From: Craurococcus roseus
Lineage (GTDB): Bacteria; Pseudomonadota; Alphaproteobacteria; Acetobacterales; Acetobacteraceae
Reading direction: 5' to 3'
Length of the DNA stretch: 64,000 nucleotides
Assembly (NCBI RefSeq): GCF_039523795.1
Contig: NZ_BAAAFZ010000038.1
Span: 62,001-126,000 of the forward strand
Each line of letters begins with the position of its first letter. Position 1 is the first letter of the stretch. The translations under genes and the position numbers were made by a program. Shown in pieces: positions 25,610 through 34,234 of the stretch. The notes below the pieces were generated by a model. It saw nothing but the letters and a program-made list of their open reading frames with translations, did no database searches and was not told the DNA's origin.

Positions 25610-26221
25610 ATGTCCGTGATCCGTAGCGTCGAGGAACTGGAGGCGATCTACGGCAAGCCCGTCGAAGCCTCCATCGTCAAGGAGGTGGACCGGATCACCC
25701 CGCATTACCGGCGGCTGATTGAAGCGTCGCCCTTCTTCGTGCTCGCCACCAGCGGGCCGGAAGGGCTGGACTGCTCGCCCCGCGGCGACCGGCCGGGCTT
25801 CGTGCGGCTCGCCGACGAGCGCACGCTGATGTTGCCGGACCGGCGCGGCAACAACCGGGTTGACTCGCTCAGGAACATCGTCCGCGATCCGCGGGTGGCG
25901 CTGCTGTTTCTCATACCCGGCTCCGGCACCACCCTCCGGGTCAACGGTCGCGCGCACCTGGAAACCGACCCCGACCTGCTCGCCTCCTTCGCGGTGGAGG
26001 GGAAGGCGCCACGTTCCGTTATCGTGTTCCGGGTGGAGTCGATCTACTTCCAATGCGCCCGTGCGGTCCTGCGCGCCGACCTGTGGAACCCGGAAAACCG
26101 GGTCGCGCCGGATGGATTGCCGAGCCCCGGGAGCATCCTCGCCGCGCTCAGCGCCGAGAAGGTCGGCGGCGAAGGCTACGACCGGGAGTGGCCGGAGCGG
26201 GCGCGGAAGAGCATGTGGTAG
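25610..26221 (+). CDS. PPOX-class FMN-binding flavoprotein
   Basis: A 203-residue pyridoxamine-5'-phosphate-oxidase-like protein of the group often called MSMEG_1061-like FMN-dependent PPOX proteins. The split-barrel core runs from SPFFVLATSGPEGLDCSPRG to FLIPGSGTTLRVNGRAHLE, and GNNRVDSLRNIV matches the FMN phosphate region. The C-terminus YFQCARAVLRADLWNP is characteristic. The role is unknown (reductase or oxidase on a small substrate). I chose ATG 25610 because the conserved sequence starts there. Confidence 0.83.
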   Translation: MSVIRSVEELEAIYGKPVEASIVKEVDRITPHYRRLIEASPFFVLATSGPEGLDCSPRGDRPGFVRLADERTLMLPDRRGNNRVDSLRNIVRDPRVALLFLIPGSGTTLRVNGRAHLETDPDLLASFAVEGKAPRSVIVFRVESIYFQCARAVLRADLWNPENRVAPDGLPSPGSILAALSAEKVGGEGYDREWPERARKSMW

Positions 26222-26245
26222 GGCGCCGCCGCCGGCGCGCGGAGA

Positions 26246-26274
26246 TTGCGGCCGTGGACGCTCTGGGATATGGA
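26246..26274 (+). promoter_or_regulatory. Candidate sigma-70 promoter of rpmE
   Basis: TTGCGG (26246-26251), a 17-bp spacer and TATGGA (26269-26274), about 50 bp upstream of the rpmE ATG. The spacing is ideal and the -35 is good; the -10 is only moderate. Confidence 0.4.
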
Positions 26275-26326
26275 GGGCGCCCCCGCGGCCGGTCGGCATC
26301 GGCTGCCCATCTTTCGCGAGCGCGCC

Positions 26327-26554
26327 ATGAAGCCCGACATCCATCCGGAATACCACGAGATCAACGTCGTCATGACCGATGGCACGCAATTCAAAACGCG
26401 ATCCTGCTACGGCAAGCCGGGCGACACGTTGCGGCTCGATATCGACCCCAAGTCCCACCCGGCCTGGACCGGCGTGCAGCGCATCCTCGACACGGGCGGA
26501 CAGGTGGCGAAGTTCAACAAGAAGTTCGCGGGCATCGGCGCACGGAAAAAGTAA
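26327..26554 (+). CDS. rpmE: 50S ribosomal protein L31, zinc-less type
   Basis: A 75-residue protein matching L31 over its full length: MKPDIHPEYHEINVVMTDGT at the start, then GDTLRLDIDPKSHPAWTG. Only one cysteine (C27, RSCYGK) is present; the CxxC zinc motif of C+ L31 is absent, as is usual in many alphaproteobacteria. It binds the large subunit central protuberance and bridges to the 30S. A strong terminator follows. The ATG at 26327 gives the canonical start; the frame is open upstream. Confidence 0.95.
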   Translation: MKPDIHPEYHEINVVMTDGTQFKTRSCYGKPGDTLRLDIDPKSHPAWTGVQRILDTGGQVAKFNKKFAGIGARKK

Positions 26555-26578
26555 GCGCTAACAGCAGCTTGCTGTGCG

Positions 26579-26610
26579 GCGCCGCCCCCTTGAACCCGGG
26601 GCGGCGCTTT
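26579..26610 (+). terminator. Rho-independent terminator after rpmE
   Basis: A perfect 10-bp stem GCGCCGCCCC (26579-26588) / GGGGCGGCGC (26598-26607) with a 9-nt loop is followed by TTT at 26608-26610. The U-tract is short, but position right behind rpmE fits. Confidence 0.75.
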
Positions 26611-26714
26611 CCAATTTCAGCCCTGTCCGAAGCGCCTTGACGGGGCTTCGGGCGCGGCCCTCGTTCCCGGTGCCCTTTACGGGGTCGGGTCGCGGTGGCC
26701 GCCGGTGACAACGG

Positions 26715-26734
26715 ACCTTGCTTTCCCAGGAGGT
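26715..26734 (+). promoter_or_regulatory. ROSE-like RNA thermometer hairpin over the hsp20 ribosome-binding site
   Basis: The Shine-Dalgarno AGGAGG (26728-26733) can pair with ACCTTGCT (26715-26722) across a 5-nt loop TTCCC. Pairs are A-T, C-G, C-G, T-A, T.G, then an opposed G.G, a bulged C and a closing T-A. A UUGCU segment facing AGGA with a G.G mismatch is the diagnostic core of ROSE thermometers in front of alphaproteobacterial small heat-shock genes. The upstream helices of a full ROSE element were not resolved by eye. Confidence 0.6.
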
Positions 26735-26743
26735 TCACGGGCT

Positions 26744-27232
26744 ATGAACACCCTTGACTTTTCGCCTTTGTTCCGCACCGCCATCGGCTTCGACCGTTTG
26801 GCGCGCATGCTCGAGACGGCGCGCACCGCGCCCGACTCGCAATCCTACCCGCCCTACAACATCGAGAAGACCGGTGAGGACAGCTACGTCCTGACCATGG
26901 CCGTCGCGGGTTTCGGCCCGGACGACATCGAGGTCGTGGCGCGGGAGAACACCCTGACCGTGTCCGGCCGCGCGCCGCAGAACGAGGAGGGCCGCGCCTT
27001 CCTGCACCGTGGCATCGCCGGCCGCGCCTTCGAGCGCCGGTTCGTGCTCGCCGACCACATCGTGGTGGAGGGCGCGACCATGGAGAACGGCCTGTTGCAG
27101 CTCAGCTTGAGGCGCGTGGTGCCGGAGGCGCTGAAGCCCCGTCGCATCGCCGTGCAGGCCGGCCGCCCGTTGACGGTCGACCAGCAGCCGGCGCTGGCCA
27201 ACGAGCAGGGCGAGCAGGCCAAGGCGGCCTGA
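26744..27232 (+). CDS. Small heat-shock protein, Hsp20/alpha-crystallin family
   Basis: A 162-residue cytoplasmic holdase chaperone (IbpA-like). The N-terminus MNTLDFSPLFRTAIGFDRLA is typical of alphaproteobacterial class A sHsps. The alpha-crystallin domain runs about residues 33-130, starting YPPYNIEKTGEDSYVLTMAV and ending with GLLQLSLRRVVPEALKPRR. The C-terminal anchor IxI motif is seen as RRIAVQ, a weak version. ATG 26744 has AGGAGG 10 bp upstream, masked by a ROSE-like hairpin, so heat-induced translation is likely. It is flanked by terminators on both sides and is therefore monocistronic. Confidence 0.92.
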   Translation: MNTLDFSPLFRTAIGFDRLARMLETARTAPDSQSYPPYNIEKTGEDSYVLTMAVAGFGPDDIEVVARENTLTVSGRAPQNEEGRAFLHRGIAGRAFERRFVLADHIVVEGATMENGLLQLSLRRVVPEALKPRRIAVQAGRPLTVDQQPALANEQGEQAKAA

Positions 27233-27261
27233 CCGTCCAACGGTCCGAACGGCGCGACACG

Positions 27262-27290
27262 GGCCGGCGGGAACACCCGCCGGCCTTTTT
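27262..27290 (+). terminator. Rho-independent terminator after hsp20
   Basis: A perfect 10-bp stem GGCCGGCGGG (27262-27271) / CCCGCCGGCC (27276-27285) with an AACA loop runs directly into TTTTT (27286-27290). This is the best intrinsic terminator in the window. Confidence 0.92.
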
Positions 27291-27369
27291 CCTTTCCGGG
27301 CGCGGGTTCCCGCTGCCGGCGCCCGTCGCTAGATAGCCCCCGAACCCGACGCCACAGGATCGCAGCCCA

Positions 27370-29049
27370 ATGGCCGCCCACCAGTATGTCTATGTCATGA
27401 AGGACCTCACCAAGGCCTATCCGGGCGGGCGCGAGGTCTTCAAAGGCATCACCCTATCCTTCCTGCCGGACGCGAAGATCGGCGTGCTCGGCCCGAACGG
27501 CGCCGGCAAGTCGACGCTGATGCGCATCATGGCGGGCCAGGACACGGAGTTCGGCGGCGAGGCCTGGGCCGCGCCCGGCGCGCGCGTCGGCTACCTGCCG
27601 CAGGAGCCGCACCTCGACCCGGACAAGACGGTGGGCGAGAACGTCATGGAGGCGTTCGTCGCGCTCCGGGCCGACCTCGATCGGTTCAATGAGATCAGCG
27701 CCAAGTTCGCCGAGGAGATGTCCGAGGACGAGATGAACGCGCTGCTCGCCGAGCAAGCTGAGTTGCAGGAGAAGATCGACGCGGGCAACGGTTGGGAGAT
27801 CGACCGCACGGTGGACATCGCGCTCGACGCGCTGCGTTGCCCGCCGGCCGAGAGCCCGGTGACGAACCTGTCGGGCGGCGAGCGGCGGCGCGTGGCGCTG
27901 TGCCGGCTGCTGCTGGAGAAGCCCGACCTGCTGCTGCTGGACGAGCCGACCAACCACCTCGACGCCGAGAGCGTGGCGTGGCTGGAGAAGACGCTGCGCG
28001 ACTACACCGGCGCCGTGCTCATCGTCACCCACGACCGCTACTTCCTCGACAACGTCACCGGCTGGATCTTGGAAGTGGACCGCGGCCGGGGAATCCCATA
28101 CCAGGGCAACTACTCCGCCTACCTCGACCAGAAGCGCAAGCGGCTCCATCAGGAGGAGCGCGAAGAGAGCGCGCGCCAACGCCAACTAGCCGAGGAGCAG
28201 GAGTGGATCGGTCGCTCGCCCTCCGCCCGGCAGGCCAAGAGCAAGGCGCGCATCGCCGCCTACGAGGATTTGCTGGCGAAGAGCCAAGAGAAGGCGCCGG
28301 ACCCGACCGAGATCGCCATCCCGCCCGCGCCGCGCCTTGGCAACACCGTCATCGTCGCCGAGGACGTGCGCAAGGGCTATGGCAACCAGCTGCTGATCGA
28401 CGAGCTGAGCTTCAAGCTGCCGCCCGGCGGCATCGTCGGCGTGATCGGGCCGAACGGCGCCGGCAAGTCCACGCTGTTCCGGATGATCACGGGCGGCGAG
28501 AAGCCGGACGCTGGCACGCTCACGGTGGGCGAGAGCGTCAAGCTCGGCTACGTGGACCAGAGCCGCGATTCGCTGCGGGACGACCGCACCGTCTGGGAAG
28601 AGATCTCGGACGGCATGGACCAGATCACCATCGGCAAGCGGACCGTGCCGTCGCGCGCCTACGTCGCCGCCTTCAACTTCAAGGGCGCGGACCAGCAGAA
28701 GCGGGTCGGCGTGCTTTCGGGCGGCGAGCGCAACCGCGTGCACCTGGCGAAGATGCTCAAGCGCGAGCACAACGTCATCCTGCTGGACGAGCCGACGAAC
28801 GACCTCGACGTGGACACGCTGCGTTCGCTGGAGGACGCGTTGGAGGATTTCGCCGGCTGCGCCGTCATCATCAGCCACGACCGCTGGTTCCTGGACCGTT
28901 TGGCGACCCACATCCTCTCCTTCGAGGGCGACAGTCACGTCGAGTGGTTCGAGGGCAACTACCAGGCCTACGAGGCGGACCGTAAGCGCCGCTTGGGCAC
29001 CGCGGCGGACCAGCCGCACCGGATCAAGTACCGGCCGCTCACCCGGTGA
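27370..29049 (+). CDS. ettA: Energy-dependent translational throttle protein EttA (ABC-F)
   Basis: A 559-residue ABC-F ATPase, the standard EttA length. It carries two ATPase domains, each with Walker A GPNGAGKST, signatures LSGGERRRVAL and LSGGERNRVHL, and Walker B LLLLDEPTNHLD and VILLDEPTNDLD. The start MAAHQYVYVMKDLTKAYPGG and the arm insertion near residues 95-145 (FNEISAKFAEEMSEDEMNAL) mark EttA rather than Uup or YheS. It binds the ribosomal E site and gates entry into elongation according to ADP/ATP ratio. Its stop overlaps the following GNAT gene (GTGA). Confidence 0.95.
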   Translation: MAAHQYVYVMKDLTKAYPGGREVFKGITLSFLPDAKIGVLGPNGAGKSTLMRIMAGQDTEFGGEAWAAPGARVGYLPQEPHLDPDKTVGENVMEAFVALRADLDRFNEISAKFAEEMSEDEMNALLAEQAELQEKIDAGNGWEIDRTVDIALDALRCPPAESPVTNLSGGERRRVALCRLLLEKPDLLLLDEPTNHLDAESVAWLEKTLRDYTGAVLIVTHDRYFLDNVTGWILEVDRGRGIPYQGNYSAYLDQKRKRLHQEEREESARQRQLAEEQEWIGRSPSARQAKSKARIAAYEDLLAKSQEKAPDPTEIAIPPAPRLGNTVIVAEDVRKGYGNQLLIDELSFKLPPGGIVGVIGPNGAGKSTLFRMITGGEKPDAGTLTVGESVKLGYVDQSRDSLRDDRTVWEEISDGMDQITIGKRTVPSRAYVAAFNFKGADQQKRVGVLSGGERNRVHLAKMLKREHNVILLDEPTNDLDVDTLRSLEDALEDFAGCAVIISHDRWFLDRLATHILSFEGDSHVEWFEGNYQAYEADRKRRLGTAADQPHRIKYRPLTR

Positions 29050-29600
29050 CGGCGGGAACCGGCGACGAGCGGCGCCCGCAGTTCGCGGCCCCGCCGCCGC
29101 CGGCGGTGCGCATCGTGCGGACGGAGCGGCTGATGCTGCTGCCGGTGGGGTTCGAAAACCTGCCGGAGCTGGTGCGGCTGAAGGCCGACCCGCGCGTCTT
29201 CTCCGCCATGCTGCACGGCGTCCGCACACCGGAGAGGACGCGGGAGGAGCTGGAGGACGACATCGACTTCTGGCAGGTGCGCGGCTACGGCACTTGGTGC
29301 GTCCACTCGCTGGCGGACGAGAGCTTTCTCGGCATCGCGGGGCTGATGGAGCGGCCGGACGGGCGCGGGGTGGCGTTGCGCTTCGCGCTGTGGCCGGAGG
29401 TGCGTGGCCAGGGCTACGCGCGCGAGGCGGCGGGGGCGGCGCTCGCCTTCGGGCACCGCGCCGGGCTGGCGCGCATCATCGCCGTGGCGCGCGAGACCAA
29501 CACCGCGTCCCGCGCCGTGCTCACCGACATCGGCATGAAGCCGTGCGGCGAGTACCCTTACCAGGGCCACCGGATGCTGGTGTTCGAGAGCTTGGCCTGA
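29046..29600 (+). CDS. GNAT-family N-acetyltransferase (RimJ/RimL-like)
   Basis: A 184-residue acetyltransferase of the Acetyltransf_3 type. It has RTERLMLLPVGFENLPELVR at the N-terminus, ALWPEVRGQGYAREAAGAAL (acetyl-CoA pyrophosphate loop) and VARETNTASRAVLTDIGM, the family's N-x-x-S-x-x-x-L motif. It starts at GTG 29046, overlapping the ettA stop by 4 bp, so it is translationally coupled to ettA. The target is unknown. Confidence 0.87.
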   Translation: MTAGTGDERRPQFAAPPPPAVRIVRTERLMLLPVGFENLPELVRLKADPRVFSAMLHGVRTPERTREELEDDIDFWQVRGYGTWCVHSLADESFLGIAGLMERPDGRGVALRFALWPEVRGQGYAREAAGAALAFGHRAGLARIIAVARETNTASRAVLTDIGMKPCGEYPYQGHRMLVFESLA

Positions 29601-29614
29601 CCGCCCGTCTGCGG

Positions 29615-30316
29615 TCACAGCTCCGGCAGGCGGTTGTCCATGCCGCGGAAGCAGATCAGCTCCCGCGCTTCGCGCTCGGCGGGCGACATGGCCAGCCAGC
29701 TCCCGAATTCGACCAGGATCTTCGCGGTGATAGCGGCGAGCCTGTGTTCGTGGGTTTCGTTCAGCGCGAAGAAACGCAGTTCCTCCAGCTCACCAGAGCC
29801 CCGCATGGTGCCGCCCGCTGACTCGGCCTGCGCGATCAGGAAACGCGCGTTGAAGCGGATCGGCATCGCCGCCGGCGTCACCGCGCGGCACAGGTAATCG
29901 AGCGCGCCGAGGTCGGGCAGGAGCCTGCTTCCGTCCAGCCGACCGAGAGCGAGGCCCGTCTCTTCCAGCAACTCGCGCGCCGCCGCGACGCCGAGCGCGC
30001 GTGCCAGCCCCGGCGTGGCTCGGCGTTCCAGGCAGGCGCGGGTGAACGCGGGGAGGTCGCCGGAGGCCGGCGCGTCGTGGTCCTCGCGGTCGACGCGGCC
30101 GCCGGGGAAGACGAGTACGTTCGGCATGAAGCGGTGCCGGGCGTGGCGCAGTCCCATCAGCACTTCCGCGCCGTGTGGGCCGTCGCGCCATAGGATCAGG
30201 CTCGCCGCGTCGTGCGGGCGTGCGGGCCGGGCGGTCCCGGCGCGCGGTCCGTCGCCCTCGGCGCCGCCGGGGTTGTCGGCGGTCGGGTCCAGGTCGGGCG
30301 CGTGACGGTCAGTCAA
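29615..30316 (-). CDS. NUDIX hydrolase (NUDT19/CoA-diphosphatase-like)
   Basis: A 233-residue NUDIX protein. LVFPGGRVDRED starts the fold and ALGVAAARELLEETGLALG holds the REx2EExG catalytic helix. As in NUDT19-like CoA diphosphatases, an insertion separates the PGG element from the REL-EE helix. I assign the start to TTG 30316: it overlaps the nitroreductase stop in TTGACTGA, and the frame has no better start before the conserved region. Downstream residues RFFALNETHEHRLAAITAK are typical. It may hydrolyse a CoA ester or nucleotide derivative; it is last in a four-gene operon. Confidence 0.83.
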   Translation of the reverse strand: MTDRHAPDLDPTADNPGGAEGDGPRAGTARPARPHDAASLILWRDGPHGAEVLMGLRHARHRFMPNVLVFPGGRVDREDHDAPASGDLPAFTRACLERRATPGLARALGVAAARELLEETGLALGRLDGSRLLPDLGALDYLCRAVTPAAMPIRFNARFLIAQAESAGGTMRGSGELEELRFFALNETHEHRLAAITAKILVEFGSWLAMSPAEREARELICFRGMDNRLPEL

Positions 30317-31133
30317 GCGAGACGCCGCGCAGCCGCAGCCAAGCGCGGAAGCCGAAGCGCTCCGGCACGGAGAGTTGTCGTGCGGCGTTCTCGCTCCAAA
30401 GGCACCCCTCCGGACGTGGGCCATGAATTTCGGGGTAGCGCGGCTTCGCCGGCGGGCGCAGCGCGTCGTAAGCGGGGAGCGCCGCTTCGAGGCCGCCGTC
30501 GTCGTAGCGCTCGCGGTGCACCACCACGGATTGGGGCAGGCGCGGGGAGGGGGTGTTGCGCGCGGCGGGCCAGCCCAGCGTGAGGCCCGCCACCGGGAAC
30601 ACGCCGCGCGGCAGGCCCAGGAGTGGCGCGACCCGCTCCACGTGGTTCCGAACGTAGGACACCGGGCAGGTGCCGAGGCCGGCCATCTCGGCGGCCAGGG
30701 TGAAGTGCGCCATGGCCAGCGCCGCGTCGGCGGCCGCGTTGAGGAAGGTGTCCGCGTTGTCGTTGGCGTGCTCCAGGCCGCGCAGTTCGCAGATGCGCCG
30801 CCCGCGCCGGATGTCGCCGCAGAAGAACAGGAAGGCCGGCGCTTCCTTGATCCAGGGCATGGTGCCGATCCAGTCCGCGACGGCGGCGATCTTCGCGGGG
30901 TCCTCAACGACGACGATCGAATACTGCTGCAGGTCCGATTTGCTCGGCGCCGACTGCGCCGCCGCGAGCAGCGTGCGGAGCACCGGTTCCGGCACCGGCT
31001 CCGGCCGGTAGCGGCGCGTCACGCGGCGGTCGAGGATGGAGGCGAGGCCCGACGCCATCCCGTCAGGCGGGGCGAAGTCCGGCTCCGTGCCGTAGCGGGC
31101 GCGCAGCAGCGCGGCGGCGTCCTCCCCGGTCAT
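30309..31133 (-). CDS. Nitroreductase-family flavoprotein
   Basis: A 274-residue FMN-dependent nitroreductase fold protein. ILDRRVTRRYRPEPVPEPVL (FMN phosphate arginines), QSAPSKSDLQQYSIVVVED and GLGTCPVSYVRNHVERVAPL match the NfsA-like class. ATG 31133 overlaps the stop of the acyl-CoA synthetase gene by 4 bp (ATGA), and its own stop overlaps the NUDIX gene. Natural substrates in this family include quinones and enoates, so a nitro substrate should not be assumed. Confidence 0.87.
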   Translation of the reverse strand: MTGEDAAALLRARYGTEPDFAPPDGMASGLASILDRRVTRRYRPEPVPEPVLRTLLAAAQSAPSKSDLQQYSIVVVEDPAKIAAVADWIGTMPWIKEAPAFLFFCGDIRRGRRICELRGLEHANDNADTFLNAAADAALAMAHFTLAAEMAGLGTCPVSYVRNHVERVAPLLGLPRGVFPVAGLTLGWPAARNTPSPRLPQSVVVHRERYDDGGLEAALPAYDALRPPAKPRYPEIHGPRPEGCLWSENAARQLSVPERFGFRAWLRLRGVSLD

Positions 31134-33196
31134 GCGTGCACCGCCCACGCGTCGGCGACGGTGATGCCGGCGCCCTCCGGACCGATGATGGCCGGGTTCA
31201 CTTCGGCTTCCGCCACATCGCCGCTGGCCGCGAGGCGCGACAGGCACGCCACGGCACGCGCGACGGCTTCGAGGTCGCCGCGCGGCAATCCGCGCCAGCC
31301 GGCGAGAGCCCGCAGGCCCTTCACCTCGGCGACCATCTCCCGCGCTTCCTCCATGCCCACCGGGGCGGGCCGGAGCGAAACGTCGCGGAACAGCTCCGCC
31401 AGGACGCCGCCCGTGCCGAGCATCACCACCGGCCCGACTTCCGGGTCGCGGCGGAAGCCGATGATGGCTTCGCCCAAACCCCGCGCCATGGGTTGCACCA
31501 GGAAGCCCGTGAGCCGCGCGTCCGGCGCCGCGCGGGCGACGCGTTCGCGCATGGCTTCCGCTTCCCGCTTCAGCGCCGCCGCGTCAGCGATGCCGAGGCG
31601 CACGCCGCCCAGTTCGGTCTTGTGGGCGAGGTCGGGCGAGAGGATCTTCAGCGCCACCGGCCAGGAGATGCCGCCCGGGTCGTCATCCGGGGAGCGCAGC
31701 ACGGCGAAGCCGCTCGGCAGCCCCAACGCGGCCAGCAACCGGCGCGCGTCCGCCTCGTCCGGCCGCTCGGGCAAACCGTGCGAGAAGGGCTCGGCCGGCG
31801 CGACCTCCCGCGGCATGCACCACTCGCACCAGGCACGCACGCAGTCAGCGGCGGACTCCGGCGTGCGGAAGGCGGCGATGCCTGCCTCCGCGAGCAGCCG
31901 CAGGGACTGGTCCGCCTGCGGCACCAGGAAGGCCGAGACTGGCTTGGGGTTGCCGGCCGCGCGCGCGGCATCGTGCGCGCGCACGATGCCCTCCACCGAA
32001 TCGCCCGGCCGGAATTGCGCGGAGGAGCCGATCACCGCAAGGGCGAGGTCGGTGTCCTCCGCCGCGAGCAGGGCGCCCAGCGCCGACGCCACGCGCTCCG
32101 GCTTGGTGCCGGCCAGGGTCACGTCCAGCAGGCGTCCGCCGTGTTGCGGGAAGCCGGCCGCGTCCAGCGCCGCCGCCGCCGCGGCGTCCGGCGGGCGCGC
32201 TTCGACGCCTGCCACGCCGAGGCAGTCCACGGCCATGGCGCCGCCCCCGCCGGTCGTCGTCATCACGCCGGCGGCGCGGCGCGGACGGGGCAGGGGCGTG
32301 CGGCCGACCAGGAGCGCCGGTAGTTCCAGCAATCCTTCCAAAGTGTGGGCGCGGGCGATGCCGAGTCGGCGGAAGAAGGCATCCGCCGCGGCGTCTGTAC
32401 CGGCCAGCGCGCCGGTGTGGCTGGCCGCGAGTTCCGCGCCGTAGGGGCTGCGGCCGAGCTTGTAGGCGACCACCGGCTTGCCCGCCGCGTGGGCTTGGCG
32501 CGCGAGGCCGGCGAACAGCTCCGGCCGGCGGATCGCCTCCAGGAACAGCAGGATCGCGTCCACCTGCGGGTCGTCCACCAGCAACGCCGCCACCTCGGCC
32601 GCGGAGAGGTCGGCCTCGTTGCCGGTGCCGACCAGGTGGGAGAAGCCGATGCCCCGCGCTGCGCCACGCGACATCAGCGCGCCCATCATGGAGCCGGATT
32701 GCGACACCAGCGCCAGCCGGCCGGCGGGAAGCTCGTCCGCTTCCAGCGCCGCGTTCACGCTGCACGCGATCCGCGCGTTGAGATTCACCACGCCCATGGA
32801 GTTCGGGCCGAGTAGGCGCAGCCCCGCCCCGCGCGCCGCGGCGACCAAGCGGGCCTGGAGCGCGGCGCCGTCCGGTCCCGCTTCGGCGAAGCCGTCGGCC
32901 AGCACGCAGGCGGCGGGGACGCCCTTGGCCGCCACCGCTTCCACCGCGCCTTCCACCTGCGGCGTGTTGAGCAGGATGTAGGCGAAGTCCACCGTGCCGG
33001 GGATGTCGGCGACGGACGGGTAGGCCCGCTCGCCCAGCACCTCCGCCTCGCGTGGATGCACGGGCAGGATGTCGCCCGCGAACCCGTGCTTGCGCAGGTA
33101 GATCTGCGCCCGCGCCGTCAGCCGCGAAGGGTCCGACGACGCGCCGACGAGGGCGATCCGCCGCGGCTCGAACAGCGCGCGGCGGAGTTGGATCAC
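31130..33196 (-). CDS. Acetate--CoA ligase family protein (ADP/NDP-forming acyl-CoA synthetase)
   Basis: A 688-residue single-chain NDP-forming acyl-CoA synthetase. Domains in order: CoA-binding (residues 8-130, IALVGASSDPSRL), succinyl-CoA ligase-like (VSQSGSMMGALMSRGA near 165) with phospho-histidine H260 in AASHTGALAGTDAA, and ATP-grasp from about 480 (SWPVALKILSPDLAHKTELG). The intact histidine contrasts with the Pat-like paralogue at the window start. Acid plus CoA plus ATP gives acyl-CoA plus ADP and Pi, reversibly. It starts at GTG 33196, overlapping the SDR stop (GTGA). Acid specificity is unknown. Confidence 0.9.
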   Translation of the reverse strand: MIQLRRALFEPRRIALVGASSDPSRLTARAQIYLRKHGFAGDILPVHPREAEVLGERAYPSVADIPGTVDFAYILLNTPQVEGAVEAVAAKGVPAACVLADGFAEAGPDGAALQARLVAAARGAGLRLLGPNSMGVVNLNARIACSVNAALEADELPAGRLALVSQSGSMMGALMSRGAARGIGFSHLVGTGNEADLSAAEVAALLVDDPQVDAILLFLEAIRRPELFAGLARQAHAAGKPVVAYKLGRSPYGAELAASHTGALAGTDAAADAFFRRLGIARAHTLEGLLELPALLVGRTPLPRPRRAAGVMTTTGGGGAMAVDCLGVAGVEARPPDAAAAAALDAAGFPQHGGRLLDVTLAGTKPERVASALGALLAAEDTDLALAVIGSSAQFRPGDSVEGIVRAHDAARAAGNPKPVSAFLVPQADQSLRLLAEAGIAAFRTPESAADCVRAWCEWCMPREVAPAEPFSHGLPERPDEADARRLLAALGLPSGFAVLRSPDDDPGGISWPVALKILSPDLAHKTELGGVRLGIADAAALKREAEAMRERVARAAPDARLTGFLVQPMARGLGEAIIGFRRDPEVGPVVMLGTGGVLAELFRDVSLRPAPVGMEEAREMVAEVKGLRALAGWRGLPRGDLEAVARAVACLSRLAASGDVAEAEVNPAIIGPEGAGITVADAWAVHA

Positions 33197-34101
33197 ACCG
33201 GGTCCCAGGAAAGCACCTCGCCGCTGCGGTCCAGCGGCATGAAGGAGGGGCGGAGCGCCGGCAGGGCGATCTCGGCGATCTTCTCCGGCGTCCAGCCGTC
33301 GGCGCTGTGGATAGAGCGGATCGGCCGGCTCTGGCTGAACAGGAACAGCTCGTTCATGCGCGGCCCGAAGACCTGTCCGGAGACCTCCCGTGCCGCGTCG
33401 GAGGCCAGGAACACCGCCAAAGGCGCGTTCTTCTCCGGCCCCATGCGCATGATCTTCTCGACCCGCGCCTTCTGCTCCGGGGTCTCGGCCGGGATGGAGG
33501 AAGTCATCCGGCTCCAGGCGAAGGGCGCGAGGCAGTTGGAGCGCACGTTGTAGCGCTTCATGTCCAGCGCGATGGACTTGGACAGCGCCACTATGCCGAG
33601 CTTCGCCGCCGAGTAGTTCGCCTGCCCGAAGTTGCCGATCAGGCCGGAGGTGGAGGTGATGTGGACGTAGGCGCCGCTCTCCTGCTTGCGGAAGTGCGTG
33701 GCGGCGTGGCGCGACATGTAGAAGCTGCCGTTCAGGTGGACGCCGATGACGCTGTCCCACTCTTCTGGCGACATCCGGTGGAAGATCTGGTCGCGCAGGA
33801 TGCCGGCGTTGTTCACCACGATGTCGATGCGGCCGAAATGGTCCAGCGCCGATTGGACGATCTTGCCGGCGCTGTCCCAGGACGCGACGCTGTCGGTGCT
33901 GATCTCGGCCTGCCCGCCGCGCTGCTCGATGATCTGCTTGGTCTGCTGCGCAGGGGTGGCCGACTGGCCTTCGCCCGACAGGCTGGCGCCGATGTCGTTG
34001 ATGATGACCTTGGCGCCGGCGAGCGCCATGTGGATGGCGATCTCGCGGCCGACGCCGCCTCCCGAGCCGGTGACGACCGCGACCTTGCCTTCGAGCATCA
34101 T
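33193..34101 (-). CDS. SDR-family oxidoreductase (MFE-2/hydroxyacyl-CoA dehydrogenase-like)
   Basis: A 302-residue short-chain dehydrogenase. The cofactor loop is TGSGGGVG (11-18), NNAG is at 97-100, and the catalytic S150-Y163-K167 sits in TSTSGLIGNFGQANYSAAKL. The extended C-terminus and the NDIGASLSGEG insert resemble the dehydrogenase domain of peroxisomal multifunctional enzyme 2, which oxidises (R)-3-hydroxyacyl-CoA. With the acyl-CoA synthetase downstream this suggests activation and oxidation of an organic acid. It is the first gene of the coupled four-gene operon and diverges from the Tau-type ABC operon. Confidence 0.88.
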   Translation of the reverse strand: MMLEGKVAVVTGSGGGVGREIAIHMALAGAKVIINDIGASLSGEGQSATPAQQTKQIIEQRGGQAEISTDSVASWDSAGKIVQSALDHFGRIDIVVNNAGILRDQIFHRMSPEEWDSVIGVHLNGSFYMSRHAATHFRKQESGAYVHITSTSGLIGNFGQANYSAAKLGIVALSKSIALDMKRYNVRSNCLAPFAWSRMTSSIPAETPEQKARVEKIMRMGPEKNAPLAVFLASDAAREVSGQVFGPRMNELFLFSQSRPIRSIHSADGWTPEKIAEIALPALRPSFMPLDRSGEVLSWDPV

Positions 34102-34234
34102 GGCGTTTCTTCCCTCCGCGACGGTATTCCGATCGTTCTAGCTTCGCCGCCCCGGCGCGTGAAGCCGCGCCCGATTTGCCGGCCCGGCCACGCGTGCCGC
34201 ATAACGATGCGGCGGCGGAGGGAGCGGGTCGGAC

